NCBI GenBank assembly: GCA_902580505.1
Contig: CACHLB010000002.1
Coordinates: 62,001-126,000, forward strand
Length of the DNA stretch: 64,000 bases
Direction of reading: 5' to 3'
Source: an uncultured Pelagibacteraceae bacterium
Lineage (GTDB): Bacteria; Pseudomonadota; Alphaproteobacteria; Pelagibacterales; Pelagibacteraceae
In this document: in pieces, positions 44,127 to 53,677 of the stretch
Layout of the letters: each line of letters begins with the position of its first letter
How positions within the stretch are numbered: the stretch's first letter is position 1
The notes under the pieces: model-generated
Told to the model about the DNA's origin: nothing
Seen by the model: only the letters and a program-made list of their open reading frames with translations
Database searches by the model: none
Translations under genes and position numbers: made by a program

Positions 44127-45003
44127 CTGCTGGATTTTTTAGTATTCCTTTATAAAAATCGATTCTTCTATCCCTTAAAAAAGGCCAATGCTCTCTGGCT
44201 GAATCAATTTTTTTATAGTTTATTTCGCGAATTAAAATTTCTTCTTTTTTATTCCCAAGTTTTCCAATTATTTGCCCACTAGGATCTATGATCATTGAGT
44301 TTCCCCAGAATTCTATTTTCTTCTTACCTTTTTTTTCTGTTCCAACTCTATTTATAGCAACCACATAAGTACCATTTGCGATTGCGTGAGATTTTTGCAT
44401 TGTTATCCAAGAGTCTAGTTGAGATTTTCCAAATTTTTTTTTCTCTTTAGGATGCCATCCAATAGCAGTAGGGTAAAAAATTATTTGTGCACCTTTAAGT
44501 GCAGTCAATCTTGCGGCTTCCGGGAACCATTGATCCCAACAAATTAAAGGTCCAATTTTACCAAATTTTGTTTTAACAGATTTAAAACCTAAATCTCCAG
44601 GAGTAAAATAAAATTTTTCATAATAGCCAGGATCATCTGGTATATGCATTTTTCTATATTTCGATAATATTTTACCTTTCTCGCTAATAACGATACTAGT
44701 ATTATGATAGAAGCCATGTGTTTTTTTTTCAAATAATGAAATCATTAATACTATTTGTAAATCTTTGGCTAATTCACAAAATATTTTTGTAGTTCTGCCA
44801 GGTATTTTTTCTGCTAGCTTAAAGTTGGAATGACTTTCTGTTTGACAAAAATAATTAGATAAAAATAGTTCTGGCACACAAATTATTCTAGCTTTTTTTG
44901 ATGCTGCTTTTTTTATATTTTTAATAGCTGAATTTATATTTTTTTGAATATTATCTGAAATTTTATTTTGAATAATTCCAATTTTTACTTTTTTGATCAT
45001 CAA
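44119..45003 (-). CDS. aguB: N-carbamoylputrescine amidase
   Basis: 294-residue nitrilase-superfamily amidase with the Glu-Lys-Cys triad at Glu45 (VPELFLS), Lys118 (YRKMHIPDD) and Cys155 (LICWDQWFPEAAR). The sequence around YRKMHIPDDPGYYEKFYFTPGD is characteristic of AguB. It hydrolyses N-carbamoylputrescine to putrescine, CO2 and ammonia. It starts on the base next to the stop of the DHS-like gene. Confidence 0.93.
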   Translation of the reverse strand: MMIKKVKIGIIQNKISDNIQKNINSAIKNIKKAASKKARIICVPELFLSNYFCQTESHSNFKLAEKIPGRTTKIFCELAKDLQIVLMISLFEKKTHGFYHNTSIVISEKGKILSKYRKMHIPDDPGYYEKFYFTPGDLGFKSVKTKFGKIGPLICWDQWFPEAARLTALKGAQIIFYPTAIGWHPKEKKKFGKSQLDSWITMQKSHAIANGTYVVAINRVGTEKKGKKKIEFWGNSMIIDPSGQIIGKLGNKKEEILIREINYKKIDSAREHWPFLRDRRIDFYKGILKNPADE

Positions 45004-46044
45004 TCAAAATATTTTGGAAAAGTTTTTTCTGTCTCTACTTTTCCACTCTCCAGTATGATAGGCGTCACTTGCTATTAATGGTAAAACGCTTGTAGCTTCA
45101 GCAAATACCATTTGTTCTTTGGTAGTATCAACCTTACCCCATGAACTTGCTTCTTTTAATGTTGAACTACTGCAAGCCCCATCTCTTGAGTCAGCAACAG
45201 TAATTTGTATTGCATATTTGTGCATATCTACATTTTTTCCTAAAAGTTCAGCACAAATTACCGTGTCTTGTATAAAGTTTTTAGGAACTCCACCACCAAT
45301 CATAAATAATCCCGATCCTTTAGATTTAATTTTAATCTCTGTTAATTCTCTAAATTCTCTTATTGAGTCTATTGTAATATGATTTTTTGGATTTCTCTCT
45401 TGATGCATGACTAATCCAAAACCTGCACTTGAGTCCGTAAATGCAGGACAGAATATAGGTACGTCGTTATCAAAAGCTGTTTCAATTAAAGAACCTTTCT
45501 TTTTAGAATTAGTTTTTAGATATTTGCCTATCTCTTTAATAAATTCTCTCGATGTGTAAGACTTCGGCTCAAGTTTGTCTGCTATTTCTCCAATTGTTTT
45601 ATCACAAACTTGGAGCTCCTCTTCATCGATGTAAGTATCATAAATTCTATCTATATAATTGTCTCTAAGTTCATTATCATTTTGATATTGTGATCCTTGG
45701 TAATGTTTAAATCCAAGCGCTTCAAAAAAATCCATATCTATTATAGATGCTCCAGTTGCTACAATTGCATCTACCATGTTATATTTAACCATATCTCTAT
45801 AAATATGCATACATCCAGCAGCAGAAGTAGACCCTGCAAGCGTTAAGAATATTGTACAATCTTTATCTTTAAGCATTTCATTATATATCTTAGATGCATT
45901 AGCAGTTTCTCTTGAAACAAAAGACATTTTTTCCATAGAAGATATAATTTTTCTAGAGTCAAATGATGTAATATCAATATGCTCAACTTCTTTACTTAAA
46001 AAGTCTTTTTTTCTATTATGATTAAGATTTTTTGTATCTGACAT
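45004..46044 (-). CDS. Deoxyhypusine-synthase-like protein, probable homospermidine-type synthase
   Basis: 346 residues of the deoxyhypusine synthase family. LTLAGSTSAAG, VATGASIIDMDFFEALG, FCPAFTDSSAGFG, MIGGGVPKNF and the C-terminal EASSWGKV are conserved; Lys304 aligns with the active-site Lys that carries the aminobutyl intermediate. Bacteria lack the eIF5A substrate of true DHS, and its operon encodes only polyamine enzymes, so it more likely transfers an aminobutyl group onto a free polyamine (for example making homospermidine). The acceptor is inferred, not shown. Confidence 0.85.
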   Translation of the reverse strand: MSDTKNLNHNRKKDFLSKEVEHIDITSFDSRKIISSMEKMSFVSRETANASKIYNEMLKDKDCTIFLTLAGSTSAAGCMHIYRDMVKYNMVDAIVATGASIIDMDFFEALGFKHYQGSQYQNDNELRDNYIDRIYDTYIDEEELQVCDKTIGEIADKLEPKSYTSREFIKEIGKYLKTNSKKKGSLIETAFDNDVPIFCPAFTDSSAGFGLVMHQERNPKNHITIDSIREFRELTEIKIKSKGSGLFMIGGGVPKNFIQDTVICAELLGKNVDMHKYAIQITVADSRDGACSSSTLKEASSWGKVDTTKEQMVFAEATSVLPLIASDAYHTGEWKSRDRKNFSKIF

Positions 46045-47222
46045 TATGCAACAAGAAACTCTTTATTTGTTTCTTTGTCATACATCGTCATAATTGGATC
46101 ATCACAAACTTCGTAAATACTATCAGAATAATATCCATTAAATTGAGTTCTAAATGTCAAACCGTATGCTCCTAATTGACCAAGTTCAATGTAATCACCT
46201 TCTTTAATATTATTAGGTAGAATAAAAGGTCCCTTCATATAATCCATGCTATCACATGTAGGTCCATAAAAATCAAATGAAGTTAATTTTTTTGATATAA
46301 TTCTTCCACTTGTAATTATCCTTGATGGATAAACTATATTAGGTACTCCTGCATCAAATAAAGTTCCGTATGTTCCATCATTAATATATAGCTTTTGTTT
46401 TTTCCTTAAGTTTACTCTAACAATTGTTGAACCACTTTCTGCAACAATTGCTCGACCTGGCTCACATATAATTTCTGGTCTTTTTTCTAATTTTAATTTA
46501 TTTAATGAATTTTTTATTTCCTCAAAATAAGAGTCTAATGATTGAGGAACTAAGTCAGGATAGATTGTTGGAAATCCTCCACCTATATTTATAACATCTG
46601 GAACTATTTTTGTTTTTTTTATTATATATTTAATTTCGTTAATCCCTTTTGAATAGGATATTGGATGCATACATTGCGAACCCACATGAAAACTTAATCC
46701 TATTTTTTTTGCATACTGTTTTGTTAATCTATAAAGGCCTATTGCTTCAGAAGTTTGTGCGCCAAATTTTTTAGATAAATCTATTTCTGCGTGTTCATTA
46801 GAAACTGCAACTCTTACAAATAACTCCAAATCCTTAGCTTGATTAGTACTATTAAGAATTTTTATTAATTCATCTTTTGTATCTATTGAAAAAGTCTTAA
46901 TATTATATTTGAAATAAGCTTCACTTATACTTTCTTTGCTTTTTACAGTGTGCATATAGGAACATTTTGCACTGGGATTAATACTTCTAATTGCCTCAAC
47001 TTCTTTAATCGAAGCGATATCAAAATCATTAATTCCACTTTCTACGATAGTTTTTAATACTAATGGATGCGGGTTAGTTTTAACTGCATATAAAATTTTA
47101 CCAGGAAATTTATTCTGAAAAAATCTAGAAGCAATATTTATAGAATTTCTTCTAATACAATAGACAGGTTCTGTTGGTTTCAGTTGATTAACTAATTCAT
47201 CAACTGATTTAAATTTTTGCAT
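46044..47222 (-). CDS. Fold-III PLP decarboxylase: ornithine (or lysine/arginine) decarboxylase
   Basis: 392 residues of the alanine-racemase-fold decarboxylase family. PLP Lys48 in ILYAVKTNPHP, FHVGSQ, GGGFP, CEPGRAIVAESGS for phosphate binding, NDGTYGTLFDAG, and the partner-subunit residues Cys323-Asp324 in YGPTCDSMD. This pattern fits ornithine decarboxylase, with lysine or arginine as possible alternative substrates. A GGAG Shine-Dalgarno lies 6 bases before the ATG. First gene of the polyamine operon; its stop and the next start share a base. Confidence 0.88.
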   Translation of the reverse strand: MQKFKSVDELVNQLKPTEPVYCIRRNSINIASRFFQNKFPGKILYAVKTNPHPLVLKTIVESGINDFDIASIKEVEAIRSINPSAKCSYMHTVKSKESISEAYFKYNIKTFSIDTKDELIKILNSTNQAKDLELFVRVAVSNEHAEIDLSKKFGAQTSEAIGLYRLTKQYAKKIGLSFHVGSQCMHPISYSKGINEIKYIIKKTKIVPDVINIGGGFPTIYPDLVPQSLDSYFEEIKNSLNKLKLEKRPEIICEPGRAIVAESGSTIVRVNLRKKQKLYINDGTYGTLFDAGVPNIVYPSRIITSGRIISKKLTSFDFYGPTCDSMDYMKGPFILPNNIKEGDYIELGQLGAYGLTFRTQFNGYYSDSIYEVCDDPIMTMYDKETNKEFLVA

Positions 47223-47246
47223 TTAAAGCTCCAAAAAAAATTTAAC

Positions 47247-47272
47247 AAAAAAAACCGGCATAACTGCTATGC
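47247..47272 (-). promoter_or_regulatory. Leader hairpin with U8 tract before the polyamine operon
   Basis: On the minus strand, GCATA-GCAGT-TATGC (47272-47258) folds into a 5-base-pair hairpin, followed by CGG and eight T (47254-47247), then GGAG and the decarboxylase ATG at 47222. There is no upstream gene on this strand to terminate (regA is divergent), so this is either a terminator-like attenuator in the leader or a 5'-terminal stem-loop. The stem is short, so strong termination is doubtful. Confidence 0.4.
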
Positions 47273-47367
47273 AAGTTTATATAAAACGAGCATTTATGCA
47301 GAAAATGAGCCAATGTAAAGTAAAAATGTACCCTTGAAATAATTTAGAATGTTTCCATATAAGGCAC

Positions 47368-47931
47368 ATGCCAGAAACAGAAATATTAAAAAAAATAACA
47401 GAATTTGAGGATAAATCTCTTCTTATAGTAGATGATGATAACCCTTTTAGAGAAAGACTAGCTCGAGCAATGGAGAAAAAGGGGTTTTCTGTTTCACAAG
47501 CAGAAGGTGTAAAAATTGGATTAGAATCTGTAAAATCAAAAAAACCTGCTTTTGCGGTTGTTGACTTAAGACTAAACGATGGAAACGGACTAGAGGTTGT
47601 AAAAGAAATCCAGAAAAATAACTCAGAGAGTAGAATAGTGATGCTTACAGGTTATGGAAACATACCAACTGCAGTAGCAGCCATTAAAGAAGGTGCAATT
47701 GATTATTTAGCTAAACCAGCAGATGCAGATGACGTAGAAAAAGCACTTTTAGCTGATCCAAATAAAAAAGCTGCTCCACCAGAAAATCCAATGTCCGCTG
47801 ATAGAGTTAAATGGGAACATATTCACAGAGTTTTTGAATTATGTAACAGAAATGTATCTGAGACTGCAAGAAGACTTAAAATGCATCGAAGAACACTTCA
47901 AAGAATTCTATCAAAAAGATCTCCAAGGTAA
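47368..47931 (+). CDS. regA: RegA/ActR-family response regulator
   Basis: 187 residues: receiver domain with phospho-acceptor Asp66 in AVVDLRLNDG and Lys in YLAKPA, a proline-containing linker, and a C-terminal Fis-type helix-turn-helix (NVSETARRLKMHRRTLQRIL). This matches RegA/ActR/PrrA, a redox-responsive regulator. The cognate kinase RegB is not adjacent. AAGG lies 4 bases upstream of the ATG. Ends 2 bases before the convergent bioY. Confidence 0.92.
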   Translation: MPETEILKKITEFEDKSLLIVDDDNPFRERLARAMEKKGFSVSQAEGVKIGLESVKSKKPAFAVVDLRLNDGNGLEVVKEIQKNNSESRIVMLTGYGNIPTAVAAIKEGAIDYLAKPADADDVEKALLADPNKKAAPPENPMSADRVKWEHIHRVFELCNRNVSETARRLKMHRRTLQRILSKRSPR

Positions 47932-47933
47932 TT

Positions 47934-48485
47934 CTAAATATATTTTCTAAGTTTAATAATTTTATTAACTAAAGCTGTTAGTAATAATATCTTAAATAAT
48001 TCAGCATAAAGAAATGGATATACACCAAATTCTAATATTGGTTTATCCCAACCAATTAAATTTCCAAGCCACAAAATACCTAAAATATATATTACTGATG
48101 TTGCAATTATAATTTTTAAAAAATTTAATATATGGTTTTTATCGTATGTAAATATGCCTGCTATTAGACATGCAAATATAAAACCTATTAAATATCCCAT
48201 TGTGGGACCAACAAAATAAGTTAATCCTATTCCTTTCTCTGGTGAGTTAGAAAATACCGGTAATCCCATAATTCCTTCTATCAAATAAAAAACTACCGAA
48301 AGCACCCCGACTTTATATCCAAATGAAATTCCTAAAAACAAAACTATAAATGTTTGCATAGTCATAGGAACTGGATAAAAAGGTATTTTAATTTTTGCAG
48401 ATATTGTCAATAAAATAGAACCTATTAATGCAAATATTATGATTTTAATTATTTTATTATTAGAAATTGAATTTACTAATTCCAT
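47934..48485 (-). CDS. bioY: Biotin transporter BioY (ECF S component)
   Basis: 183 residues, six hydrophobic segments; KIPFYPVPMTMQTFIVLFLG and YFVGPTMGYLIGFI are BioY motifs. Imports biotin. No BioM/BioN genes are adjacent, so it may function alone or with modules elsewhere. Suggests dependence on external biotin, consistent with auxotrophies in streamlined marine bacteria. I found no clear BioR box in the divergent gap with polA. Confidence 0.92.
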   Translation of the reverse strand: MELVNSISNNKIIKIIIFALIGSILLTISAKIKIPFYPVPMTMQTFIVLFLGISFGYKVGVLSVVFYLIEGIMGLPVFSNSPEKGIGLTYFVGPTMGYLIGFIFACLIAGIFTYDKNHILNFLKIIIATSVIYILGILWLGNLIGWDKPILEFGVYPFLYAELFKILLLTALVNKIIKLRKYI

Positions 48486-48531
48486 TAGCTTTAAATTACT
48501 ATTTTAATAAAGTTTAATCCACTAATATTTA

Positions 48532-48560
48532 TTAACAGGATATTTTATTCTTACTATAAT
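48532..48560 (+). promoter_or_regulatory. Strong sigma-70 promoter for polA
   Basis: TTAACA (48532-48537), 17-base spacer, TATAAT (48555-48560), in the 100-base gap divergent from bioY. A perfect -10 with a near-consensus -35, about 25 bases before the polA ATG at 48586. Confidence 0.75.
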
Positions 48561-48585
48561 ACGTCAATTTATTATAAATTAAATT

Positions 48586-51351
48586 ATGGGTAAAATTAAA
48601 AAAACAGATCATTTCTATCTTATTGATGGGTCCGGATACATATTTAGAGCCTATTATGCATTGCCACCATTAACACGAAAAAGTGATGGTTTGCCAGTAG
48701 GCGCAGTAAGTGGATTTTGTAACATGCTGTTTAAATTATTAGAGGACTCTAAATCTAGCGAAAATTTAGAAAAACCAACTCATTTTGCAGTAATCTTTGA
48801 CTCTGCAAGAAAGAATTTTCGAAACGAAATATATTCAGATTATAAAGGAAATAGGTCTGATGCTCCCGATGATCTAATTCCACAATTCGATTATATTAGA
48901 AAGTCAGTATTAGCATTCAATTTACCCTCTATAGAAATGTTAAATTACGAGGCTGATGATTTGATAGCCACCTATGTAGAGCAAATATTAGACGAAGGTG
49001 CAAAGGTTACAATTGTATCATCTGACAAAGATTTAATGCAACTTTTCAAAAAAAAGGTTCGTATATACGATCCAATGAAGAATAAATTTATATCTAATGA
49101 CGATGTAATCAATAAATTTGGGGTTGGTCCGGATAAAGTAATTGATGTTCAATCACTAGCAGGGGATAGTACAGATAATGTACCTGGAGTTCCAGGAATC
49201 GGTGTAAAAACAGCAGCAGAATTAATTAAGGAATATGGAAATTTAGAAAACCTTCTCAAAAACGCAAATAAAATAAAACAGAATAAAAGAAGAGAAACAC
49301 TTTTAGAAAATAAAGATAAGGCTCTGGTAAGTAAAAAACTGGTCACATTAAAAAATGATGTTCCGGTGAAAGACAAATTAACTGACTTTGTTCTAAAAAA
49401 AGTAGACGTAGACAAGTTATACAATTTTTTGAGAGAAATGGAATTTAATAGGTTATTGAGTTCGGCAATTTCGACATATGGTCAATCCAAATTTAGTGAT
49501 GAAATAGAAGTCAAAAAAGAAACATCTAAAATATCAAAAGATAAATATGTTTTGATAAAAAATTTATCTGAAATAAAAGATTGGATGCAAGAAGCCGAAG
49601 AAGCTGGTGAATTTTCTATTGATACTGAAACAGATTCTCTTGACCCACATCAGGCAAATTTAGTTGGTATCTCAATTTCTAGCAAAATAGGTAAAGCTTG
49701 TTACATTCCAACAGGTCATATTGATAAAAATAATCTAAATGAAAAAGATGTTTTGAGAATTTTAAAACCATATTTAGAGGATAAAAGTTTAAAAAAAATT
49801 GGGCAAAATATTAAATTTGATTACATAATATTTCGTAAAAGGGATATAGATATTCAAAGCATGGAAGATACAATGTTGATGTCATACGTTTTAGATGCTG
49901 GGAAAAATAGACATAATATGGATACCCTTTCAGATATTCATCTTGGTCACAAAACAATTAAATATAAAGATCTTGTTGGATCTGGAAAAAAAGAAATCAA
50001 ATTCAGTCAAGTAGAGTTAAATATTGCAAAAGATTATGCAGCAGAAGATGCTGATATAACTTACCGTTTATATAAAATATTCTTGAAATCGCTTAAATCA
50101 GAAAAATTACTAAATATTTATGAAATTTTCGAAAAACCTTTAATTAAAATTTTAGCATCAATGGAAATCAATGGAATAAAATTGGATAATAATTTTCTTA
50201 AAAAATTATCTGTTAAGTTTGAAAAAAAACTTCAAGATTTAGAAAAACAAATTTTTAAAATTTCAAAAAAAAAATTTAATATTGCATCGACTAAACAGTT
50301 GGGTGAAATAATGTATAATGACCTCAAAATTGCATCGCTAAAAAAGACTAAAAAAGGGAGTTTTGCAACTGGTGCAGCAGTTCTAGAGGATTTAGCTTAC
50401 AAAGGGAATAAATTTCCTAAATTGGTTTTAGAATGGAGGCAATCTAGTAAATTGAAAAATACATATTCAGATTCTTTGCCTGAGCATTTAAATCCCAATA
50501 CAAAAAGAGTGCATACATCTTTTCTGTTAGCAGCAACTACAACAGGTAGACTTGCATCTAGTGATCCAAATTTACAAAATATTCCTATTAAAACTGAGGA
50601 GGGCAAAGATATTCGTAAAGCCTTCATATCAGAAAAAAATAAAAAACTTATATCAGCAGACTATAATCAGATCGAAATGAGAATTTTGGCTGATCTAGCT
50701 GATGTAAAAGAACTAAAAAAAGCTTTTAAAAATAATGAGGATATTCACTCATTAACCGCTAGCCAGGTTTTTGGAGCAGACATAAAAAAAATTGATGCTG
50801 ATATGAGGAGAAAAGCGAAAGCTATTAATTTTGGAATAATTTATGGAATATCTCAATATGGTTTGGCCAAACAAATTGGTGTATCAAACAATGAAGCCGA
50901 AGAATTTCTAAATTCATATTTTATTAAATTTCCAGAAATTAAAGAATACATGAATAACACAATTAAATTCTGTAGAAAAAGTGGATATGTAAGAAATATT
51001 TTTGGTCGAAAAACTCATATTCCAGGAATCAATGACAAAAATTTTAATGTTAGAAATTTTCAAGAAAGGGCAGCTATAAATGCACCTATCCAAGGATCTG
51101 CATCAGAAATAATGCGACTTGCTATGATTAGAATCAACGATGAGCTTGATACTAAAAAAACAAATGAATTTAATATGTTGCTTCAAATTCACGATGAATT
51201 AATTTTTGAGGTAATTGATAATGGTACTAAATCTGCTTCTAAAAAGATTAAAGATATTATGACAAGTGTGAAAGATAGTGATTTGCATTCATTTTCAATA
51301 CCATTATCGGTAGATGTAAACATAGGTGATAACTGGGGAGAGCTTCATTAA
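48586..51351 (+). CDS. polA: DNA polymerase I
   Basis: 921 residues with three domains: 5'-3' exonuclease (YLIDGSGYIFRAYYALPPL, GDSTDNVPGVPGIGVKTA), 3'-5' exonuclease with an intact DTE motif (FSIDTETDSLDP) and later DYAAEDADITYRLY, and the polymerase with SADYNQIEMRILA (motif A), RRKAKAINFGIIYGIS (motif B) and QIHDELIFEV (motif C). Proofreading residues appear retained. No Shine-Dalgarno is seen. Separate from chvI by 51 bases. Confidence 0.98.
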   Translation: MGKIKKTDHFYLIDGSGYIFRAYYALPPLTRKSDGLPVGAVSGFCNMLFKLLEDSKSSENLEKPTHFAVIFDSARKNFRNEIYSDYKGNRSDAPDDLIPQFDYIRKSVLAFNLPSIEMLNYEADDLIATYVEQILDEGAKVTIVSSDKDLMQLFKKKVRIYDPMKNKFISNDDVINKFGVGPDKVIDVQSLAGDSTDNVPGVPGIGVKTAAELIKEYGNLENLLKNANKIKQNKRRETLLENKDKALVSKKLVTLKNDVPVKDKLTDFVLKKVDVDKLYNFLREMEFNRLLSSAISTYGQSKFSDEIEVKKETSKISKDKYVLIKNLSEIKDWMQEAEEAGEFSIDTETDSLDPHQANLVGISISSKIGKACYIPTGHIDKNNLNEKDVLRILKPYLEDKSLKKIGQNIKFDYIIFRKRDIDIQSMEDTMLMSYVLDAGKNRHNMDTLSDIHLGHKTIKYKDLVGSGKKEIKFSQVELNIAKDYAAEDADITYRLYKIFLKSLKSEKLLNIYEIFEKPLIKILASMEINGIKLDNNFLKKLSVKFEKKLQDLEKQIFKISKKKFNIASTKQLGEIMYNDLKIASLKKTKKGSFATGAAVLEDLAYKGNKFPKLVLEWRQSSKLKNTYSDSLPEHLNPNTKRVHTSFLLAATTTGRLASSDPNLQNIPIKTEEGKDIRKAFISEKNKKLISADYNQIEMRILADLADVKELKKAFKNNEDIHSLTASQVFGADIKKIDADMRRKAKAINFGIIYGISQYGLAKQIGVSNNEAEEFLNSYFIKFPEIKEYMNNTIKFCRKSGYVRNIFGRKTHIPGINDKNFNVRNFQERAAINAPIQGSASEIMRLAMIRINDELDTKKTNEFNMLLQIHDELIFEVIDNGTKSASKKIKDIMTSVKDSDLHSFSIPLSVDVNIGDNWGELH

Positions 51352-51362
51352 TAAACATTTAA

Positions 51363-51391
51363 TTGCCCAATTTTAAACATTTTAGTATTTT
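51363..51391 (+). promoter_or_regulatory. Candidate sigma-70 promoter for chvI-chvG
   Basis: TTGCCC (51363-51368), 17-base spacer, TATTTT (51386-51391), in the 51-base polA-chvI gap, 12 bases before the chvI ATG, so the leader would be very short. Confidence 0.4.
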
Positions 51392-51402
51392 TATAGTTAA
51401 AC

Positions 51403-52101
51403 ATGAAACAAACAATTGCCCTTGTTGATGATGATAGAAATATATTAACTAGTTTAAGTATTGCTCTAGAGAAAGAGGGTTTTAATATTCAAACTTATTT
51501 GGATGGAGAAAGTGCCTTAATAGGTTTGTCAAGAAATCCTCCAGACCTTGCAGTTATAGATATTAAAATGCCAAGAATGGATGGAGAAGAATTGTTAAAA
51601 AAATTAAGAAAAAAAACATCTATGCCCGTTATCTTTTTAACTTCAAAAGATGAAGAGGTGGATGAGCTCTTAGGACTAAAACTAGGGGCTGATGATTTTG
51701 TAAAAAAATCAGGTGGCTTTTCAACTAAAGTTCTTATTGAAAGAATTCGTGTCCAACTTAGAAAAAAAGATAATAATTTAGAGGAAAATAGAAATATAAT
51801 TTCACATGGAAAATTAAAACTTGACCCTTCACAGCTTGAGTGTGAATGGGATGGCAAGCAATTACCAGATAAATTAACAACAACAGAATTCTTAATTGTA
51901 AAGGAATTAGCAAAAAGACCTGGAATTATTAAAGAAAGATCTCAATTAATGGATGTTGCTTACAGAGAAGACACAGATATTGAAGATAGAACAATAGATA
52001 GTCACGTAAAAAGGATTAGAAAAAAGTTTAAAAAAGTAGATAATAACTTTTCAGCGATAGAAACCAGATATGGCAGTGGTTATCGTTGGAATGTTAAATA
52101 A
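51403..52101 (+). CDS. chvI: Response regulator ChvI (OmpR family)
   Basis: 232 residues: receiver with Asp53 in AVIDIKMPRMDG and Lys in FVKKSGG, then an OmpR-type winged helix (TTEFLIVKELAKRPGIIKER, RTIDSHVKRIRKKF, ETRYGSGYRWN). Partner of the histidine kinase that starts in its stop codon. Family knowledge: ChvG/ChvI controls envelope and acid-stress responses in alphaproteobacteria. Confidence 0.92.
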   Translation: MKQTIALVDDDRNILTSLSIALEKEGFNIQTYLDGESALIGLSRNPPDLAVIDIKMPRMDGEELLKKLRKKTSMPVIFLTSKDEEVDELLGLKLGADDFVKKSGGFSTKVLIERIRVQLRKKDNNLEENRNIISHGKLKLDPSQLECEWDGKQLPDKLTTTEFLIVKELAKRPGIIKERSQLMDVAYREDTDIEDRTIDSHVKRIRKKFKKVDNNFSAIETRYGSGYRWNVK

Positions 52102-53633
52102 TGGCTACTTCAAAATCTAATAATCAATCTATTTTAAAAAAATTCTTAGTTATCAACTTTATTGTTTTTTTAGTGATAGGTGTATTAACGTTATTTTACC
52201 TTAATACAGTAAAACCTACGCTCATTAAAAATAAAACTGCCTCGCACATAAAAATTATTGATAATACAACGGAAAATATTGATCGTTTAAAAATAAATTT
52301 CTCATCTGAAGATATTAGAGAGTTTCTATTTTCCACTAAATTTTTATTTCAAAGTATAGATAGAGTACAGATATTTGATAGTGAATTTAATCTATTAGGA
52401 GATACCGACACATTAGACTTAGATCCAAATGCTTTCTCAAGAAGTCTAAACATAATTGAAATGAGTGACTTAAATAATCAAAGTATTCAAAATAAGAATC
52501 TGGAAGAGAGTAATAAAAGCTTTGAAAGTAAAGAAATATTTGAAGATTTAAAAAAGTACTCATATTCATCAGATTATGGAAAACCGTTAACTTACTCTAA
52601 AGAAAACTATGATCAATTTTTATTAGTAACAATTAAAAATGTGGTTAGTGAAAACAAAACAATAGGCTATTTAGCTATTACTGAAAATGCCAATGAAATA
52701 AAGGTTGCAATAGATGAAAGAAGAAATTTTATAATCAGAACTGCTTTGCTTGTCGCATTAGTAATTTTAATTTTTTCATATGTATTAAATAGATACTTCT
52801 TAAAACCAATTAAAAATTTGGTTCAATATACCAATATTATAAAAAACAAAAGTAAGGAAAAGACCAATATTGGAAATATAAAAAAAAGAAATGACGAATT
52901 AGGAAAATTATCAAATTCTCTTGATGAAATGACTAATGAATTAAACAAAAGAATTACTACAGCAGAAAATTATTCAACAGATCTTTTGCATGAAATCAGA
53001 AATCCTTTAGCATCTCTAAAAAGTGCCTCTGAGATAATTTCTGAAACAAATGATAAATCTCAAAGAAACAAATTAATTAATATTGTATCACATGACGTAG
53101 AGAGAATTGAAAGATTAATAACTGATTACTCTCAAATGCTAAGAGATGAGGCTGCAATTTCCTCTGAGAAAATGCAAAAATTAAATTTAAAAGAGATTGC
53201 TCAATCTGTTGTTGACGATTTTAACAGTATCTATGAAACAAAAAAATCGATTGGAATTAAATTGAAATCTAATGGAATTAAAAATTATAGTATCTTAGGG
53301 ATAGAAAATAGAATTGAACAAATTATTGCAAACTTATTAGAAAACTCAATTTCTTTTAGTGAAAATAATCAAGAAATTACCGTTGAAATATCAAAAGATA
53401 AAAATGACAAAATTAAATTAGTTGTCGTTGATCAGGGATCTGGATTTAGTGAAAAGGATACAAATAAGATATTTAATAGATTTTATAGTAATAGACCTGA
53501 AAACTTTGGAGAACATTCGGGTTTGGGATTAAATATTGTCAAAAATTTAGTTGAAATTCATGGTGGTGAAATCAACGCATCTAATAATAGAGATAAAGGG
53601 GCAAGAATTGAAATAATTTTCCCAGAAGCATAA
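52101..53633 (+). CDS. chvG: Sensor histidine kinase ChvG
   Basis: 510 residues: transmembrane helix about 13-31, periplasmic sensor about 35-210, second helix about 212-230, HAMP region, dimerisation/phosphorylation helix with the His in LLHEIRNPLASLKSA, and an ATPase domain with ENSISF (N box), VVDQGSGFS and GEHSGLGLNIVKNLVE (G boxes). Coupled to chvI by a one-base overlap. The hprK and PTS genes usually found after chvG in alphaproteobacteria are missing; ahcY follows. Confidence 0.93.
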   Translation: MATSKSNNQSILKKFLVINFIVFLVIGVLTLFYLNTVKPTLIKNKTASHIKIIDNTTENIDRLKINFSSEDIREFLFSTKFLFQSIDRVQIFDSEFNLLGDTDTLDLDPNAFSRSLNIIEMSDLNNQSIQNKNLEESNKSFESKEIFEDLKKYSYSSDYGKPLTYSKENYDQFLLVTIKNVVSENKTIGYLAITENANEIKVAIDERRNFIIRTALLVALVILIFSYVLNRYFLKPIKNLVQYTNIIKNKSKEKTNIGNIKKRNDELGKLSNSLDEMTNELNKRITTAENYSTDLLHEIRNPLASLKSASEIISETNDKSQRNKLINIVSHDVERIERLITDYSQMLRDEAAISSEKMQKLNLKEIAQSVVDDFNSIYETKKSIGIKLKSNGIKNYSILGIENRIEQIIANLLENSISFSENNQEITVEISKDKNDKIKLVVVDQGSGFSEKDTNKIFNRFYSNRPENFGEHSGLGLNIVKNLVEIHGGEINASNNRDKGARIEIIFPEA

Positions 53634-53677
53634 ATCTTTGTTGATATATTAAGTGAAATTGTTAAAAGCCTCTTTCT

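Noticed and set aside
47335..47363. TTGAAA...TATAAG as a regA promoter.
   Set aside because: The predicted transcript start would fall on or after the ATG, and the AAGG overlapping the -10 works as a ribosome site; not firm enough to annotate.
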